From: Coniferiporia sulphurascens
Lineage: Eukaryota; Basidiomycota; Agaricomycetes; Hymenochaetales; Hymenochaetaceae
Direction: 5' to 3'
Length of the DNA stretch: 64,000 nt
Assembly: GCA_002794785.1 (NCBI GenBank)
Contig: NBBA01000025.1
Coordinates: 186,001 to 250,000, forward strand
Both the position numbers and the translations under genes were made by a program. The notes beneath the pieces are model-generated. The model saw only the letters and a list, made by a program, of their open reading frames with translations. It was not told the DNA's origin and searched no databases. Positions 24,546 to 36,285 of the stretch are shown piece after piece (within the stretch, counting starts at the first letter, position 1; the number at the start of each line of letters is the position of its first letter).

Positions 24546-26567
24546 ATGTCAGATTATTGTGGTGCCCTTCATTGCACAAGACCCTCCATCCCCTCGTCCT
24601 CATCAGCTAGCCTAGCCGCCGCAAGGGCCACCGAGATGGCTGCCAACCTGGTCACTGAAGCTCTCATTGCCGCTCAATGCAAAACGACCCCCATACCCTA
24701 CGCCCAGCCCATCGCCCAGACCCCCACCCTGGAATCGTCGCCAGACGCCCTCCGCCTCGCTCCCTCCCCCGCTATCGGCGTCTCGAACGCGGCCTTCACC
24801 AGCATGTTCGATCAGTTTAGTAGCCGCCCCCCGTCTGCCGCCTCCAACGTCGTCGAGCCCCACGAGTACGACACTGGCCATGAAGAGGACTACCTCCCTG
24901 ATGCAGACCCCCCCTACCGGACACCCTCGCCTGCTGCTTCACAAAAGCGGGACGCAACGGCCCTGTCGCCCCACACCCCTCGCCCCTGCCCCTGCCCGGC
25001 CTGCAGCCCACTGGACGGATTCCTGGATGCCATCACCGACCTGTGCTCTGGCTACTTCGAAGCCATGGCCAACACTGCTCCTGGCGAAAGCCATGAACAA
25101 GCGGTGGCACAACTCCTTGGGCAGACAGCTTACATCTTGCTCAAGACACTCGACATCCTTCACAGGGCCAGGAAGGATGACCTCCACCCAACACAGGCAA
25201 TGTTCGATGTGATTGTTGCCTACCAGCACATGGGGGAGGGAGGTTTCGACCTCCCATACCCCTTCCAGTCAGCTCGCCCCCAGGAAAGGCCCCCGGTCAC
25301 CACCCGGACCCCTGGCACCAACCCCATGACCCCGGAGATGAAGGCGCTGACTGATGCGGTCAAATGCCTGACTACTGATGTGGCTTCTATTTCCCATCAG
25401 ATGTCTTCTCTCAGCTCCAGGCCCACCCCCTGACAACAGCAACAGCAACAGCAACAGCCCACCCCCCAGGCGACAGTCCCAACCGCCCCCACCTCCTACG
25501 CCCAGGTGGCCGCAGCAGCAGCCCCCCCAACATCCACCAACCCCACCCCAGTGGCCCTGGCCGCTGGGGCGGTCATCAACCCGGCACAGAAGAAGAAGAA
25601 GTACCAGCAGAAGATGCCCCCCCCACCTACAATGTATGCCAAGGACCCAACCTTGGTCCTCACACCAACTGTTGGCATATGGGCTGAAAATCAGAAGTCA
25701 GCAATGGCCCTGATGAAAATGTCCCATGAGTTCTTCGCCTCCCTCCCCACCACAGACCAAGTCCCGGTCTTGTCCTCTTCATACAATGTGAAGGGGAACA
25801 TTGTGACCACATTTGTGGCGTGCCCCTCCTCAGCTAACCCGACCATGGAAATGATCATTGATCATCACTCCATGGCCTTTGCCTCCCATATGCACACCGA
25901 GTGCATTGCGGCAGGGATTAACATCCCAACTGCCTTCTTGCTTACCCCCTCCAGAGTCTGTCCCCGGTCCGCCCTCTGCATCTCCATGGTGCCCTGCAAG
26001 GACTTCCTGTTTGGCCAGAACGGACACACCATCACCGAGAAGGCCCTCATGGCCGAAATCTGGCACAATCCGGCACTCTGCAACCTCAACTTCATAGTCA
26101 CCCTGCACTTCGCCACCACTGAGGACCACCTGCCAACACTCGACAGGTGCCCAGTGGTCTTCTCCTTTGTTGACCCCAATGGCTCCATCTGTGAGCACCT
26201 CCTCAAGAGGCCATGTGTCTGGATGTTCAGATCCGCCCTCTGACTCTCAGTCCCACCCATCCGCCCCACCCTCACCCAATGTGAGTGGTGCCAGGGTCTC
26301 GGCCATGGGACCAAGGGCTGCCATGCCCAACCTTGCTGTGCTGACTGCGCAGGTGCCCACTTGACCCGCAATCATCGCAAATTGTGTGCCCACTGCGCAA
26401 TGGACACAGTGCCCGAAGGCGACACATGTCCCCACCCCTGCCTCTGCAACAACTGCAAGGGCGACCACCCTGCCACCCTGCCGGCCTGCCCTAGGAAGAG
26501 GTGATACTGCCAAATCGAAGAGGCCCTCGCCGCCGACCCCATCAATGATCAGATGGAAGAACAATGA
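24546..26567 (+). pseudogene. LINE-A ORF1, full length with three TGA codons
   Basis: ATG 24546 to TGA 26565-26567, 673 codons in one frame, broken by TGA at 25431, 26241 and 26502, all at arginine CGA positions of other copies. Order: Pro/Ala-rich N-terminus; a helical region; VTPEMKALTDAVK coiled segment; a polyglutamine run encoded by CAACAG repeats (25434-25457); a Lys run; a conserved core (FASLPTTDQVPVLSSS, SMVPCKDFLFGQ); then zinc knuckles C-X2-C-X4-H-X4-C, a Cys/His cluster, and C-X2-C-X3-H-X6-C at the C-terminus. Likely an RNA-binding chaperone of the LINE particle. Confidence 0.9.
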
Positions 26568-29500
26568 TAGAGACACTCTCTATCTTGCAGTGGAACACCA
26601 CCCACTCACTAGCAGCGATACATTCCCTAATCCCTGTCCTTACAACTGACCCCTCCCCCCCGCACCTGATTCTTATACAGGAACCACCCTGGTACCAAAT
26701 AGGCCTGCAACCTTCACTCACCCACCCAACCGGCACTCCGGTCCTCAACGTCCCAACCATCCCAGGCTACATGCCGGTCCTACCACCAGAGGTTTGTCCT
26801 TGGGTAGTCACGTACATATCCAGGGCCCTCCCCCCTACCTCTTGGTCGATTCTCGGAGCCGCATCCCACAGCACCGATGTACTGACAGTGGAGGTATGAT
26901 CCCAACTCACCCTCCGGGTGTGCAACTTCTACAGCATGCACCTCCCGGATCGAGAGAATGCCTCCTCTCAGTACCCAGGTGAGTCCTTTCTGTTTTCACT
27001 CCCCTCGGTGCTAGCCACCACTCTACTTGTGGCAGGCAACTTCAACCATTGCCACCACATGTGGTCCGAACTCTCAGCCACACGGCAAGATGACTTGAGG
27101 GCACAACCCCTTGACAACTTTTTCCATGGGCATGGCCTGGCACCTGCCCACCCTCCTGACTCTGACTTGCGACCCGACAGCAATAGTCGTCAGTGTCCCA
27201 TTGACATGATCTGGGCCCCACCCGCAGTCAACCCTGACTCTATTCTAGATTCAGCTACTTCTGACCCCTCCCTGCTGTCCGACCACACCATCCTGCAATG
27301 GTCACTGCCATTTTGGCCCCCCCCTCCTGTCCTAAAGACACACCAGCTACTCCCAGCTGACAAGGAGGAATGGACCGACATTGCCTTCCCTCTACTCGAA
27401 GAAGCCTTCTGCCTCCTGGGGCTCGAAACCCATGCCCTGGACATCAAAGCGGAGGTGGTCATCGACTCTATGGTTGCTGCCCTCCAGCCATTCACCCGCC
27501 TCTCCAGGCCGTCGAAATCGGAAGTCCCATGGTGGTCACCCCACTGCAAGACCCTCCTAACCGCCATTACAACAGCCACCACCCCCCTACAGCATTCATC
27601 AGCTAGACATGCCTTCAAAAGGGGCATAAGGACAGCCAAATGGCAGTTCTATGCTGACCAGGCATTGGAAGCGGATGCCTCCAACATTTGGAATGGGGCC
27701 AAGCATGGCCTCAGCAACCAACCACACCTATCCCCTCTCTAAAAAGACGAGATGGCTCCTTCACCCAGACGGATGATGAGAAAGGTGAGCTCTTCCACAA
27801 TACTTTCTTCATGCCCCCCCCACCTCAGGCAGTGGCCAATACCCCACTGCCACCACCTCAACCAGCTGCCCCACCCATCCTCCTCACAGAGCTTATGGGG
27901 GCACTGGCCGACACATCCAACTTGTCGGCACCAGGCCTCTTGGGAATAGGTTACCACCCCCTGAAATGGGTGGTGGATGCTTACCCTGACAAGATTCTCT
28001 CGCTTTTCAATGACTGTCTTCGCTTAGGGCACCACCCCAAGTGTTGCCAGGCAGCAAAGGTGGTGATGCTCAGAAAGCTGAACAAGAAAGACCCTTTCTC
28101 GCCGCATTCATACCGGCCCATCACCCTTGAGGAGACCCTAGGGAAACTCCTCAAAAAGATAATAGCTAACCGGCTCCAGTTCCTCGCCAACACGAGGGAC
28201 TGGCTGCCACCTAACCAATATGGGGGGCATCAAGGCCATTCGGTCTATGACGCCACCCAACACCTCTTACAGATTGTGGAGCAGGCCCACTCAGAGGGCC
28301 TTGTCTGTTCAGTCCTAGCTGTTGACATTCAAGGCTTTTTCGACTCGGTTCACCCCCAACTCCTCCACTGGCAATTGCTGGACCTCAGTTGTGCACCCAA
28401 CATGGCCAACTGGTGTCTGTCCTTCATGACAGACCAGCAGGTCACTGTCGCCTTCGACGGCACCACCCTCCCTACCGCACCCAAACCCGACTTCGGCACC
28501 CCCCAAGGATTGCTGGTCTCCCCCATCTTGTCAACGATATTTGCAGGCGTGGTCCTCCAGCGCTTTCACCAAGCCGGCACCACTGCCTTAGCATATGTCG
28601 ATGACCACTTACTTATTTGTGTAGGTCCCTCAGTGGCATCCAACTGCCGCACCCTTGCCTGTGCATACCACCAACTCGACACCCTTTTTGGCACAATTGG
28701 TCTCAACATCGAAGCAGCCAAGACAGAGTGCCTCCACTTTCACCCCCCTCAGCGACATACTGGCTATGATGGCTGGGACACCGCTGGGGTCCAGGTCAAC
28801 CCCAACACCCTGATCCGCCCCTCAATCCCACTACAATGGTTGGGGATATGGTGGGACCCGGGCCTCTCCTTCAAGCCCCATGTTGAGCGAATGCGCTCCA
28901 AGGGGCTCTCCACTCTTGCTGCCCTCCACATTCTAGGCAACACCCAACATGGCATCTCGGCCCTCCTCCTCCACCACCTGTACACCTCCTGCGTCCGCTC
29001 TGTCCTGTCATGGGGGGCACCAGTCTGGTACCATGGCCGCCGCCAAAAAACCTTGGTAAACCGCCTCCAGGCCATGCAAAACATGGCCTGCTGCTGGATT
29101 TTGGGTGTCTTCAAAGGCGCCTCCCCCCATTCCACTAACTTTCTTTGCTCTGTTCCCCCTCTTTCTTTCTATTTCGAATATATAAAGACTACCCATTCCC
29201 TACGCCTTTGGCACACCCCTCACTCTATTGGCCATAAATTATTTAAAAACATAGCTAACAGACCTTTTTCCCTTTCTCTGCAGGTCTGAGCCCCCCGGGT
29301 TCAACAAGTCCCTGCATACATGCATCCCCCATGGACAGACCCCCTGGCCTTCACCAACGGCCGAGTCCACTTCACCACCCCCATCACCCCAGTCAGCACC
29401 AACACTCACAAGCAATTTGTGAGCACTGCGCGGGCCCTAGGCTCCACCCCCCATGTCCAGGTATTCACGGATGGCTCCCGCATCGACAACAAGTTGGGCT

Positions 29501-30561
29501 CTGCCATCTGTGCAATGCTGGGCCACACCCACCTCCAGTCACACTGACTGGAGTCCCCCACCTGTGCCACCACCACAGATGCTGAGGAGTTCTCCCTCGC
29601 CACAGCCCCAGGCTGGGTAGCACACTGCCTCCCAGCACAATTGCGTGTCACATCGGACATTTTTTTTCTGTCCAATTCGCTGACTGCCCTCCACCTTTTC
29701 CGCACATGGGCCGCCACCCCTGGCGCCCACCTCCTTCACATCTGGAAAGCAGGCATGGAGACTCTGCTGGACTCGTACCCCCAGCTCACTGTTCATCTCA
29801 TATGGTGCCCCAGCCACTCGGACATCCCCAGTAATGAATGGGCTGACACAGAAGCAAAACTGGCGACAGAGCTCCCTCCATCTGACCTAAAGCCCTCCAC
29901 CTCCATGCTAAAAGAAGTCGCCATCCGCACCCTCATGAACCGGTGGACATTCTCGCTTGCCCAACCACTTGCCTCAACTGCTGACAAATACTTGGCGGTA
30001 CATGGCCTCCCTTCCCGCCGACCTAGAAAGCTGCTCATGCACTCAGTCAACCACCCATGCAGCGAGCTATCTGCAGTCGCCCAGGTCCTCTGTTGTGCCA
30101 GTCCCTACAGGGGCTACTGGCTGAGCTTTGACTCAGCCTACCAGCACAGACATGGCCTTATCTCACACTGCAGATGGCACAACCACCCCCCCTGGCCCAC
30201 GCAGTCGACCACCCATATCTTAGGCGGCTGCAGCACCTTCCACTTGTGGATATGATGTGTATGGCCACCTCAGGACCCTCTCCCAGTCCACCACTCAGAG
30301 TGGGCTGACAAAAACTGCCTCCCGGTTTTGCACTGTTGGCTTAGGCTGACAGGGCACCTAAACCGCCTCTCCGACCGGACCTCTGGTGCCATCCGGCTAG
30401 CCTTTGCTGCGATGGACCTTGATGGCCACCCAACCGATGAAGATATGGACTTGGACCTCCTAAGGGACTACATGCGTTGTATGCTCGGACCCCAAACCCA
30501 GGACTCAGACCCAGCCCTTTTGGAGCTTTCAGGTACGCTTCCGCCTTTTCCTCTGGTCTAG
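26564..30561 (+). pseudogene. LINE-A ORF2, near complete
   Basis: ATG 26564 overlaps the ORF1 stop as ATGA. Endonuclease: ILQWN, QEPPWYQ, GNFNHCHHMW (catalytic GDFN mutated to GNFN) and an intact SDH near 27280. A one-base deletion near 27725 shifts the frame; RT (YVDD near 28598), RNase H and the C-X2-H-X11-H-X4-C motif then follow in one frame. TGA codons at 26897, 29287, 29545 and 30253 sit at CGA-type positions. Natural stop TAG at 30559-30561. Confidence 0.9.
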
Positions 30562-30712
30562 TGCCTGCCTTTCGAATTCCCATGAATATGTCCCAGCCGG
30601 CGCTCTCACCATCCCCTTTCCACTTCTAAGCTTCTTACTTTACCTGTCCTTGTCCACTTGGTTTGTTCATAGCAATATGTATTCCTCCTTCTCCCTCCTT
30701 TCTTACTAAATA

Positions 30713-30827
30713 GGGGCTCTTCACACTTCAGCACCCTTTGGGAGCAGAGCCCCCACCCAGTTTTGTGCGATGTGCAATGATGGGCGCCTCCATTGTTATG
30801 TAGTTAGGGCCCCCCCTTTGGGGGGGC
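30713..30827 (+). other. LINE 3' UTR structured RNA block (L4)
   Basis: GGGGCTCT 30713-30720 pairs with AGAGCCCC 30746-30753. TTGTGC-GAT-GTGCAA 30763-30777 keeps its stem through G-U pairs. The 8-bp G/C stem with TTT loop is at 30809-30827. Confidence 0.75.
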
Positions 30828-30852
30828 AGCTTGTAATTGTGTAATACTGCAG

Positions 30853-30858
<6 letters not shown>

Positions 30859-30893
<35 letters not shown>

Positions 30894-30895
30894 CC
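30859..30895 (+). repeat. (AAT)n tail of L4
   Basis: About 11 AAT/TAA units after CTGCAGG. The next LINE (B-3) starts at the very end of this array, suggesting insertion into the tail. Confidence 0.85.
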
Positions 30896-32032
30896 ATGGC
30901 ACCAGTTGCCACAACCATTACCCCGGCTCAGCTTGAGGCCACGGCAAAAGTCGTGCCAGCAGGAGCCCCTATGATGTATGCTCAGTTAGCAGCAATCGCA
31001 GCTAACCTCCCCCAGCCCCCAGCAGCCCAGATGGCCCCAGCAAAGAAGGCGAAGAAAGTCCGGCAACCACCACCCCCACCCAAAATGTATGCCAAGGAAC
31101 CCACCTTGGTTCTAACACCACAGGACCTTGTTGCACCTGCTGCTATGCATAAGTCAGGCGCCTCTCTCACTGAACTGGCCTGGGGTTTCTTCCGGGCCCT
31201 GCCTACTGCTGACGCAGTCACTGTGTTGTCCTCCAAATTCAACACAAAGGGCAACCTGATGACCACTTTTGCAGAAAGGCCAGCCTCCTCCACCCCCACC
31301 ACATCGGCAATCATTGATCGCCATGCGGGCGCGGTCACAAAGTACATGTGTGACCACTGCCTAGCCCGACTGGCAGATCGGCCCATTTCGGATCAATTCC
31401 AGCTAACCCCTTCCAGAGTTCGCCCCAGATTGACATTGCACATCTCTATGGTGCCCTGCACAGATGTCTTCTTCGGACAGAACCCCCACCCAATCAACGA
31501 AGCGACACTCCTTGAAGAGGTCCGACAAAACCCATCCCTCTGCCACCTCGACTTTGTGGTGGCACCACACTTTGCAACATTACTGGAGAAGCTTCCATTA
31601 CTGAAGACCTGCCCGGTATCATTCACCTTTGTCGACCCAGATGGTCAAACCCATGCTCGCCTCCTCAAGAGGAACCGAGTTTACCTCTTCGGATCCTCCC
31701 TCTGCCTTTCGGTCCCACTGGTCCGGCCCGGCTTCACCCAATGTGAGCGCTGCCAAGGACTTGGCCACGGAAAGAAGGGCTGCCAAGCCCAGGCCCATTG
31801 CACTGAATGTGCTGGACAGCACTTGATGGCCAATCATCGTAAGTTGTGCACTTATTGTGCAAATGACGCAGTCAAAAGAGACGCCTGCCCCCACCCCTGC
31901 CACTGTGCTAACTGCCAGGGCGACCACCCCGCCACCCTTCCCACCTGCCTGAAGAAGAAGTGCTTCTGTGCCATCGACTCCACCCTCCAGGCTGAAGAGG
32001 ACACCAACACCTTCATGGAGGAGGACCAATGA
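30896..32032 (+). CDS. LINE-B ORF1 (378 codons, uninterrupted)
   Basis: ATG 30896 in a strong context (ACCATGG), stop TGA 32030-32032 overlapping the ORF2 ATG (32029) as ATGA. Shares with LINE-A ORF1 the core SMVPC.D.FFGQN, PHFATLLEKLP and zinc motifs CERCQGLGHGKKGC, CTECAGQHLMANHRKLC and CANCQGDHPATLPTC. It lacks the long N-terminal part of LINE-A ORF1. No internal stop, so it is one of very few intact reading frames here; it may still be 5' truncated. Confidence 0.8.
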   Translation: MAPVATTITPAQLEATAKVVPAGAPMMYAQLAAIAANLPQPPAAQMAPAKKAKKVRQPPPPPKMYAKEPTLVLTPQDLVAPAAMHKSGASLTELAWGFFRALPTADAVTVLSSKFNTKGNLMTTFAERPASSTPTTSAIIDRHAGAVTKYMCDHCLARLADRPISDQFQLTPSRVRPRLTLHISMVPCTDVFFGQNPHPINEATLLEEVRQNPSLCHLDFVVAPHFATLLEKLPLLKTCPVSFTFVDPDGQTHARLLKRNRVYLFGSSLCLSVPLVRPGFTQCERCQGLGHGKKGCQAQAHCTECAGQHLMANHRKLCTYCANDAVKRDACPHPCHCANCQGDHPATLPTCLKKKCFCAIDSTLQAEEDTNTFMEEDQ

Positions 32033-34372
32033 GTGCACAAATCCATGTACTCCAGTGGAACGCTGCCTGCTCACTTGCAGTGATTCATTCCTTATTTCCC
32101 ATCCTTACTGATGAACCCTCCCCCCCTCACCTGATTTTGATCCAGGAGCCACCATGGTATCAAATCGGGCTTCAGCCCTCCCTCACCAACCCAGATGGGG
32201 ATCCGGTATTCAACATACAAACAATCCCCAGCTTCGTACCAGTACTCCCTCCTGCCACCCGACCCAGGGTGGTAACCTATGTTTCAAGGACCCTCCCCCA
32301 GTCTTCATGGTCAGTCATTGGCCCAGCCTCTAGTGGCACCGACATTGTGACAGTGGAGATCCAAGGCAACCGCCTGGTTAGAGTGTGCAACTACTACAGT
32401 ATGTTGCCTCCTGATTGGGTGGATGCCAGACTGGGATACCCAGGTGAGATGTTCCTATTCTCTCTCCCCTCGGCCCTCGCCTCTACCCTCATGGTGGCTG
32501 GTGACTTCAACTGTTGCCACCACTCATGGTCAGAACTTGACTCCACCTGAGAAGAAGATTGCAGAGCACAACCTCTGGATGACTTCTTCAGGGAACATGG
32601 CCATGACTGGCTCACCCACCCAATTGCGACACTCGACCACTCCCAGGGCGTCAACGCTGCCTGATCGACATGGTATGGGCCCCACCATCAATCAACCCAG
32701 AGTCCATCATGGACTCTTTCGTCAACAACCAGTCGCCACTCTTGGACCACCACATTTTGCGCTGGTCCATACCAACAACAATACCCTGAGCCACACCAAC
32801 AACTCGAAAACTCGGTAATGAGGATAAAGACAGTTGGACTGAGGCCGCATTCCCAGCCCTCACAGATGCATTTGCCCTTCCAGTAGTGGATGCTAACTCC
32901 CTAGATCTGAAAGCAAGTGCCGTCCTCAAAGCCATGATGGATGCACTGCAACCTTTCACCACAATCTGGTCTCCATCGAAAACAGCAGTCCCCTGGTGGT
33001 CATCCAACTGCCGGGACTTACTAAACGCGATTCACAGTGCCCCAACACCCAACGCAAAAGCGGCAGCAAGATGTGCCTTCAAACGAGGGGTGCACACCGT
33101 GAAGCAGTCCTATTACTCAGAACAGGCATCAGAGGCCGACCCCTCTAACATCTGGTCATGGGCCAAGTGTGGCCTCAGTGTCTGCCCAACACAAGTGCCC
33201 TTGCTCAAGCATAGGGACAGCACCTTCACCCAGTCCGATGAAGAGAAAGGTGAGCTTTTCAGATCAACATTCTTTCCACTGCCGCCCCCACTCCCGGCTG
33301 CAGGCCTCGGCCCCCTGCCTCCCCCTACTCCAGCTGCGCTGCCACTACTCTTTGCTGAGCTCACAGGCACACTGGCTGATACCTCCAACTTGTTGGCTCC
33401 AGGCCCTTCAGGGATTGGGTATCACCCCCTTAAGTGGGTGGTCAATGCCTTTCTGGATGAGGTACTTGCACTTTTCAATGACTGCCTGTGACTGGGTCAC
33501 CACCCAGCCTGCTGGTGGACGGCAAAAGTCATAATGCTGCAGAAGCCAAACAAGAAGGACCCATTATCCCCCTGCTCCTATTGCCCTATTACCCTTGAGG
33601 AAACCTTGGGCAAGTTACTCGAAAAAATGATCACTAACCGGCTCCAGTATCTTGCAAACATGAGGAACTGGCTGCCACCAAACCAGTATGGAGGGCGCCA
33701 GGGACACTCAGTCTATGATGCTGCCCAGCACCTTTTACAGATTGTCAAGGGCACCCATGCGAAAGGCCTCATTTGTTCCATCCTAGTGGTGGACATCCAG
33801 GGCTTTTTCGACTCGGTGCACCCAAGATGACTCCACCATCAGCTTTTGGAGATGGGGTGCCCACCAGACATGGCGTCATGGTGCCTCTCCTTCATGACGA
33901 ATAGGGAAGTGGCTGTCACATTTGATGGCACAACCCTACTGACTGCACCAAAACCTGACCTCGGCACCCCACAAGGCTCGCTGGTTTCTCCCATCCTCTC
34001 AACCATTTTTGCGGGCATAGTGATGAGGCGCTTTCAACAGCATGGCTCACAACTCCTGGCATACGTCGATGACCACTTCATTGCTTGTGTTGGCACCTCA
34101 GTTACAGCTAACTGCAGATCCCTTGCTCAAGCATACCAACAACTCGACCTCCTCTTCTGCCAAATTGGTCTCAACATCGAGCCGGCAAAGACAGAGGCCC
34201 TCCACTTCCACCTGCCCAGGTGACGAATCGGCTACCACCGCTGGGACACCGCTGGGATACAAATCGACGCTGACACCCTGGTCCGCCCCACCAATCCCCT
34301 GCGCTGGCTGGGAATCTGGTGGGATGCGGGCCTCACCTTCAAACCTCATGTGGAGCAAATGCACTCCAAAGG
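32029..34372 (+). pseudogene. LINE-B ORF2, endonuclease and RT part
   Basis: Starts MSAQIHVLQWN, then QEPPWYQIG, AGDFNCCHHSW and LLDHHILRW (the SDH motif reads LDH). TGA at 32548, a frameshift near 32645, TGA near 32786, then one frame from 32886 with TGA at 33489, 33828 and 34221, all at CGA-type sites. RT motif AYVDDHFIA near 34057. Ends at MHSKG where the AT-rich island begins. Confidence 0.85.
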
Positions 34373-34428
34373 TGTTAGTAAATTGATGAAAATCGTGATC
34401 GCCGGATCGACGGATTAGCAAGATCGAC

Positions 34429-35079
34429 ATGGCAAGACCCGTAACATTAATCAATACCAGGAACCTGTGCCAATGCTGTAAAGATGCAGATCAAGTAGCA
34501 TGGAAAGCATTTAACATTGCATGTGCAACAGTAGGACAGAATGCAGGATACGACAACTGTCAAATTACATTTGATCATACTACAAGGGAACAACAAGTGG
34601 CGGAAAGACTAGAAGTAATAATCGAACATAGAGCAACTATGTTCTCATACCAATTGAATAGATATGTAATCAGCATTTACACAAGAACCAAGATTTATAA
34701 TCAGCCACATAATGAATTATGTTATCAAAGGGCGGTTATTACATCAACCGATTATGCAGAAGCAGCACACCAAATAGTCCATACTATCAATAAACAATTA
34801 CGAGAACAACTATTTGCATACAAAGCCAACTTCATAGCCAAAGGACACACAACAGTAGATCAAAAGGAACCAAACCAAAGACAGGAGTTAGTACCAATAG
34901 ATAAGGAGATTATAATATGGTGGTTCAATGATGAACCGTCATATAGAGTCACACCAGGGTATAGCAGGATAACAAATATAAATGCTATAGGACCAGAAGC
35001 GCTCTTTATGCCAGTAGATGATAGGACACCAGAACAAACCCCTTTTAATGATATTATGGAAGGAATGACTCAATCTTAG
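34429..35079 (+). CDS. Unknown 216-aa protein in the AT-rich island
   Basis: ATG 34429 to TAG 35077-35079 with no internal stop. Begins MARPVTLINTRNLCQCC, has a CQCC pair near the N-terminus, mixed polar composition, tyrosine-rich middle and an acidic C-terminus (PEQTPFNDIMEGMTQ). No membrane segment or signal peptide is evident, and I do not recognise a family. Its codon use is AT-rich, unlike the LINE and Ty3 genes around it, and it lacks the CGA to TGA decay. It could be an LTR-encoded accessory protein or a gene from another mobile element. Confidence 0.6.
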   Translation: MARPVTLINTRNLCQCCKDADQVAWKAFNIACATVGQNAGYDNCQITFDHTTREQQVAERLEVIIEHRATMFSYQLNRYVISIYTRTKIYNQPHNELCYQRAVITSTDYAEAAHQIVHTINKQLREQLFAYKANFIAKGHTTVDQKEPNQRQELVPIDKEIIIWWFNDEPSYRVTPGYSRITNINAIGPEALFMPVDDRTPEQTPFNDIMEGMTQS

Positions 35080-35371
35080 TCTACGGTAATAAGTAACAAG
35101 CCACAACAAGATAAGATTAAGAAGGCTAGCATAATCACTAAGCCACACAAGTATATCTAAGCATTTGGCTAAGAATAGCTGATGGAAGCAAGGCAATCAA
35201 TTAGAAGATGCAATTGATGAGAGCCAAGTATAGCACATTGCACAGCAGAACCAATTAGGAAATAAAGAGAAGCATCATAGGTATAGTAGTATCCGAGAAT
35301 GGTTAACTTAGGTATTGTACTGTATGACTCAATGGAAACTCAAGGAAGGTTCTGGCATAAGATAAAGATAG
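35080..35371. other. AT-rich non-coding part of the island
   Basis: About 290 bp between the ORF stop and the nested LTR. No ORF or repeat of note; composition matches the rest of the island. Confidence 0.5.
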
Positions 35372-35929
35372 TGTTACAATTTTCCTTTACTTTTCTTATT
35401 GCGCTGACTCACTCCCCCTTCGTCATCATCAGTCAGCGCAACTCCCCCTTTTCTCTACCTTACTCATCCTTGTTTCACCTTACGCCATAAGACGCCATGA
35501 TGACGCCTTATTGCACCATCATGACGTGCTTTGCTTACTGATCACCGTACTTGTATTACCAAGGCCTTCCTTGAGTTTCCATGACTTTCTATAGTCTGGT
35601 AAACACACCTAACCAAGTCGCTACAGTAGCAAACACTTAGAGTAGCATATAAGCATGTAACTTCAGTAGCACAAGCCCTAAGCTTGTGCTCTTTGTTCAT
35701 ACAAGCCCATTATCTGCCACCACCAGTCTACTGTGTGCCACTTGGCCATTAGTCGCTTCGTCGTAACCCGACTTGCTATAGAAGCCTACCGCGTCCACAT
35801 CGCCGATCAGGAAGCCTCATCGACGATCATCCTCGACTTACGACATCTAGGAAGCCCCGTTGCCGTACCATCAGACCCAACGATCAGGAAGCCCCAATGT
35901 TGATCACCATGTAACCGTTGAGCTTAACA
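35372..35929 (+). repeat. Solo LTR of G family, TSD GATAG
   Basis: 558 bp, TGTTACAATTTTCC...GAGCTTAACA, same orientation as element G. Flanked by GATAG at 35367-35371 and 35930-35934. Nested in the AT-rich island, so younger than it. Confidence 0.95.
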
Positions 35930-36101
35930 GATAGCACAGTAGGCTGTAGAATGTACCAGCATATATGATTGACTCATAGGAAGCTAAGAATAGTAAATAG
36001 CATGTACAGGACTGTACCAGAATATTCCTATGACTTATAAAGCGAGAGTAGTATGTTGTAGCATCTACCAGAACATAGTAAATAGCATACAACATGTAGG
36101 G

Positions 36102-36109
36102 TATAAAAG
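36102..36109 (+). promoter_or_regulatory. TATAAAAG box of the AT-rich island
   Basis: TATAAAAG about 180 bp before the CTAACA end, preceded by the direct repeat ATAGTAAATAGCAT (near 35993 and 36075). Placement fits an LTR promoter driving rightward transcription. Confidence 0.45.
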
Positions 36110-36285
36110 CCCAACGTAAAATTGCAGTAAAAAGCAGTTTAATTCATCTCTTGTCTCTTACCACCATCATCAGCTCTAACACTCTAGCGAGTGGAGGGTA
36201 ACAAGCCTACCCTAAACTAACTAGTATTATTGTGTGAATCTGTTATCACTTGCTTCAATCCCTTATTCAGGGAGCGAATCTAACA

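Larger units (their letters stand above)
24489..30895 (+). mobile_element. LINE-A copy L4, full length (6407 bp)
   Basis: Begins at ATCCTTCTTGACC, the same first bases as L5 and L6, has a 57-nt 5' UTR, ORF1, ORF2, a 3' UTR and an (AAT)n tail. It is the best-preserved uninterrupted copy: ORF1 has only three TGA codons and ORF2 only one frameshift plus TGA codons. No target duplication could be matched, because the right flank is another LINE (B-3) and the left flank is copia. Confidence 0.92.
34373..36285 (+). mobile_element. AT-rich LTR-like island (TGTTAG...CTAACA) with its own ORF
   Basis: 1913 bp, or about 1350 bp without the solo LTR nested at 35372-35929. It is clearly more AT-rich than all surrounding LINE DNA. 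Ends are TGTTAG / CTAACA. A TATAAAAG box at 36102-36109, followed by a pyrimidine-rich start-like region, suggests the promoter end of a long LTR, with the 216-codon ORF lying in what would be U3. The 5-bp flanks differ (AAAGG vs GAATG), fitting recombination between two insertions. No second copy is present, so LTR identity is inferred. Confidence 0.55.

Noticed and set aside
24489..30895. Target-site duplication for L4
   Set aside because: I compared the left flank (GCCCTCAGCC) with the sequence after the tail (ATGGCACCAG) and found no match; the right flank is LINE-B, so the original flank is probably lost or displaced.
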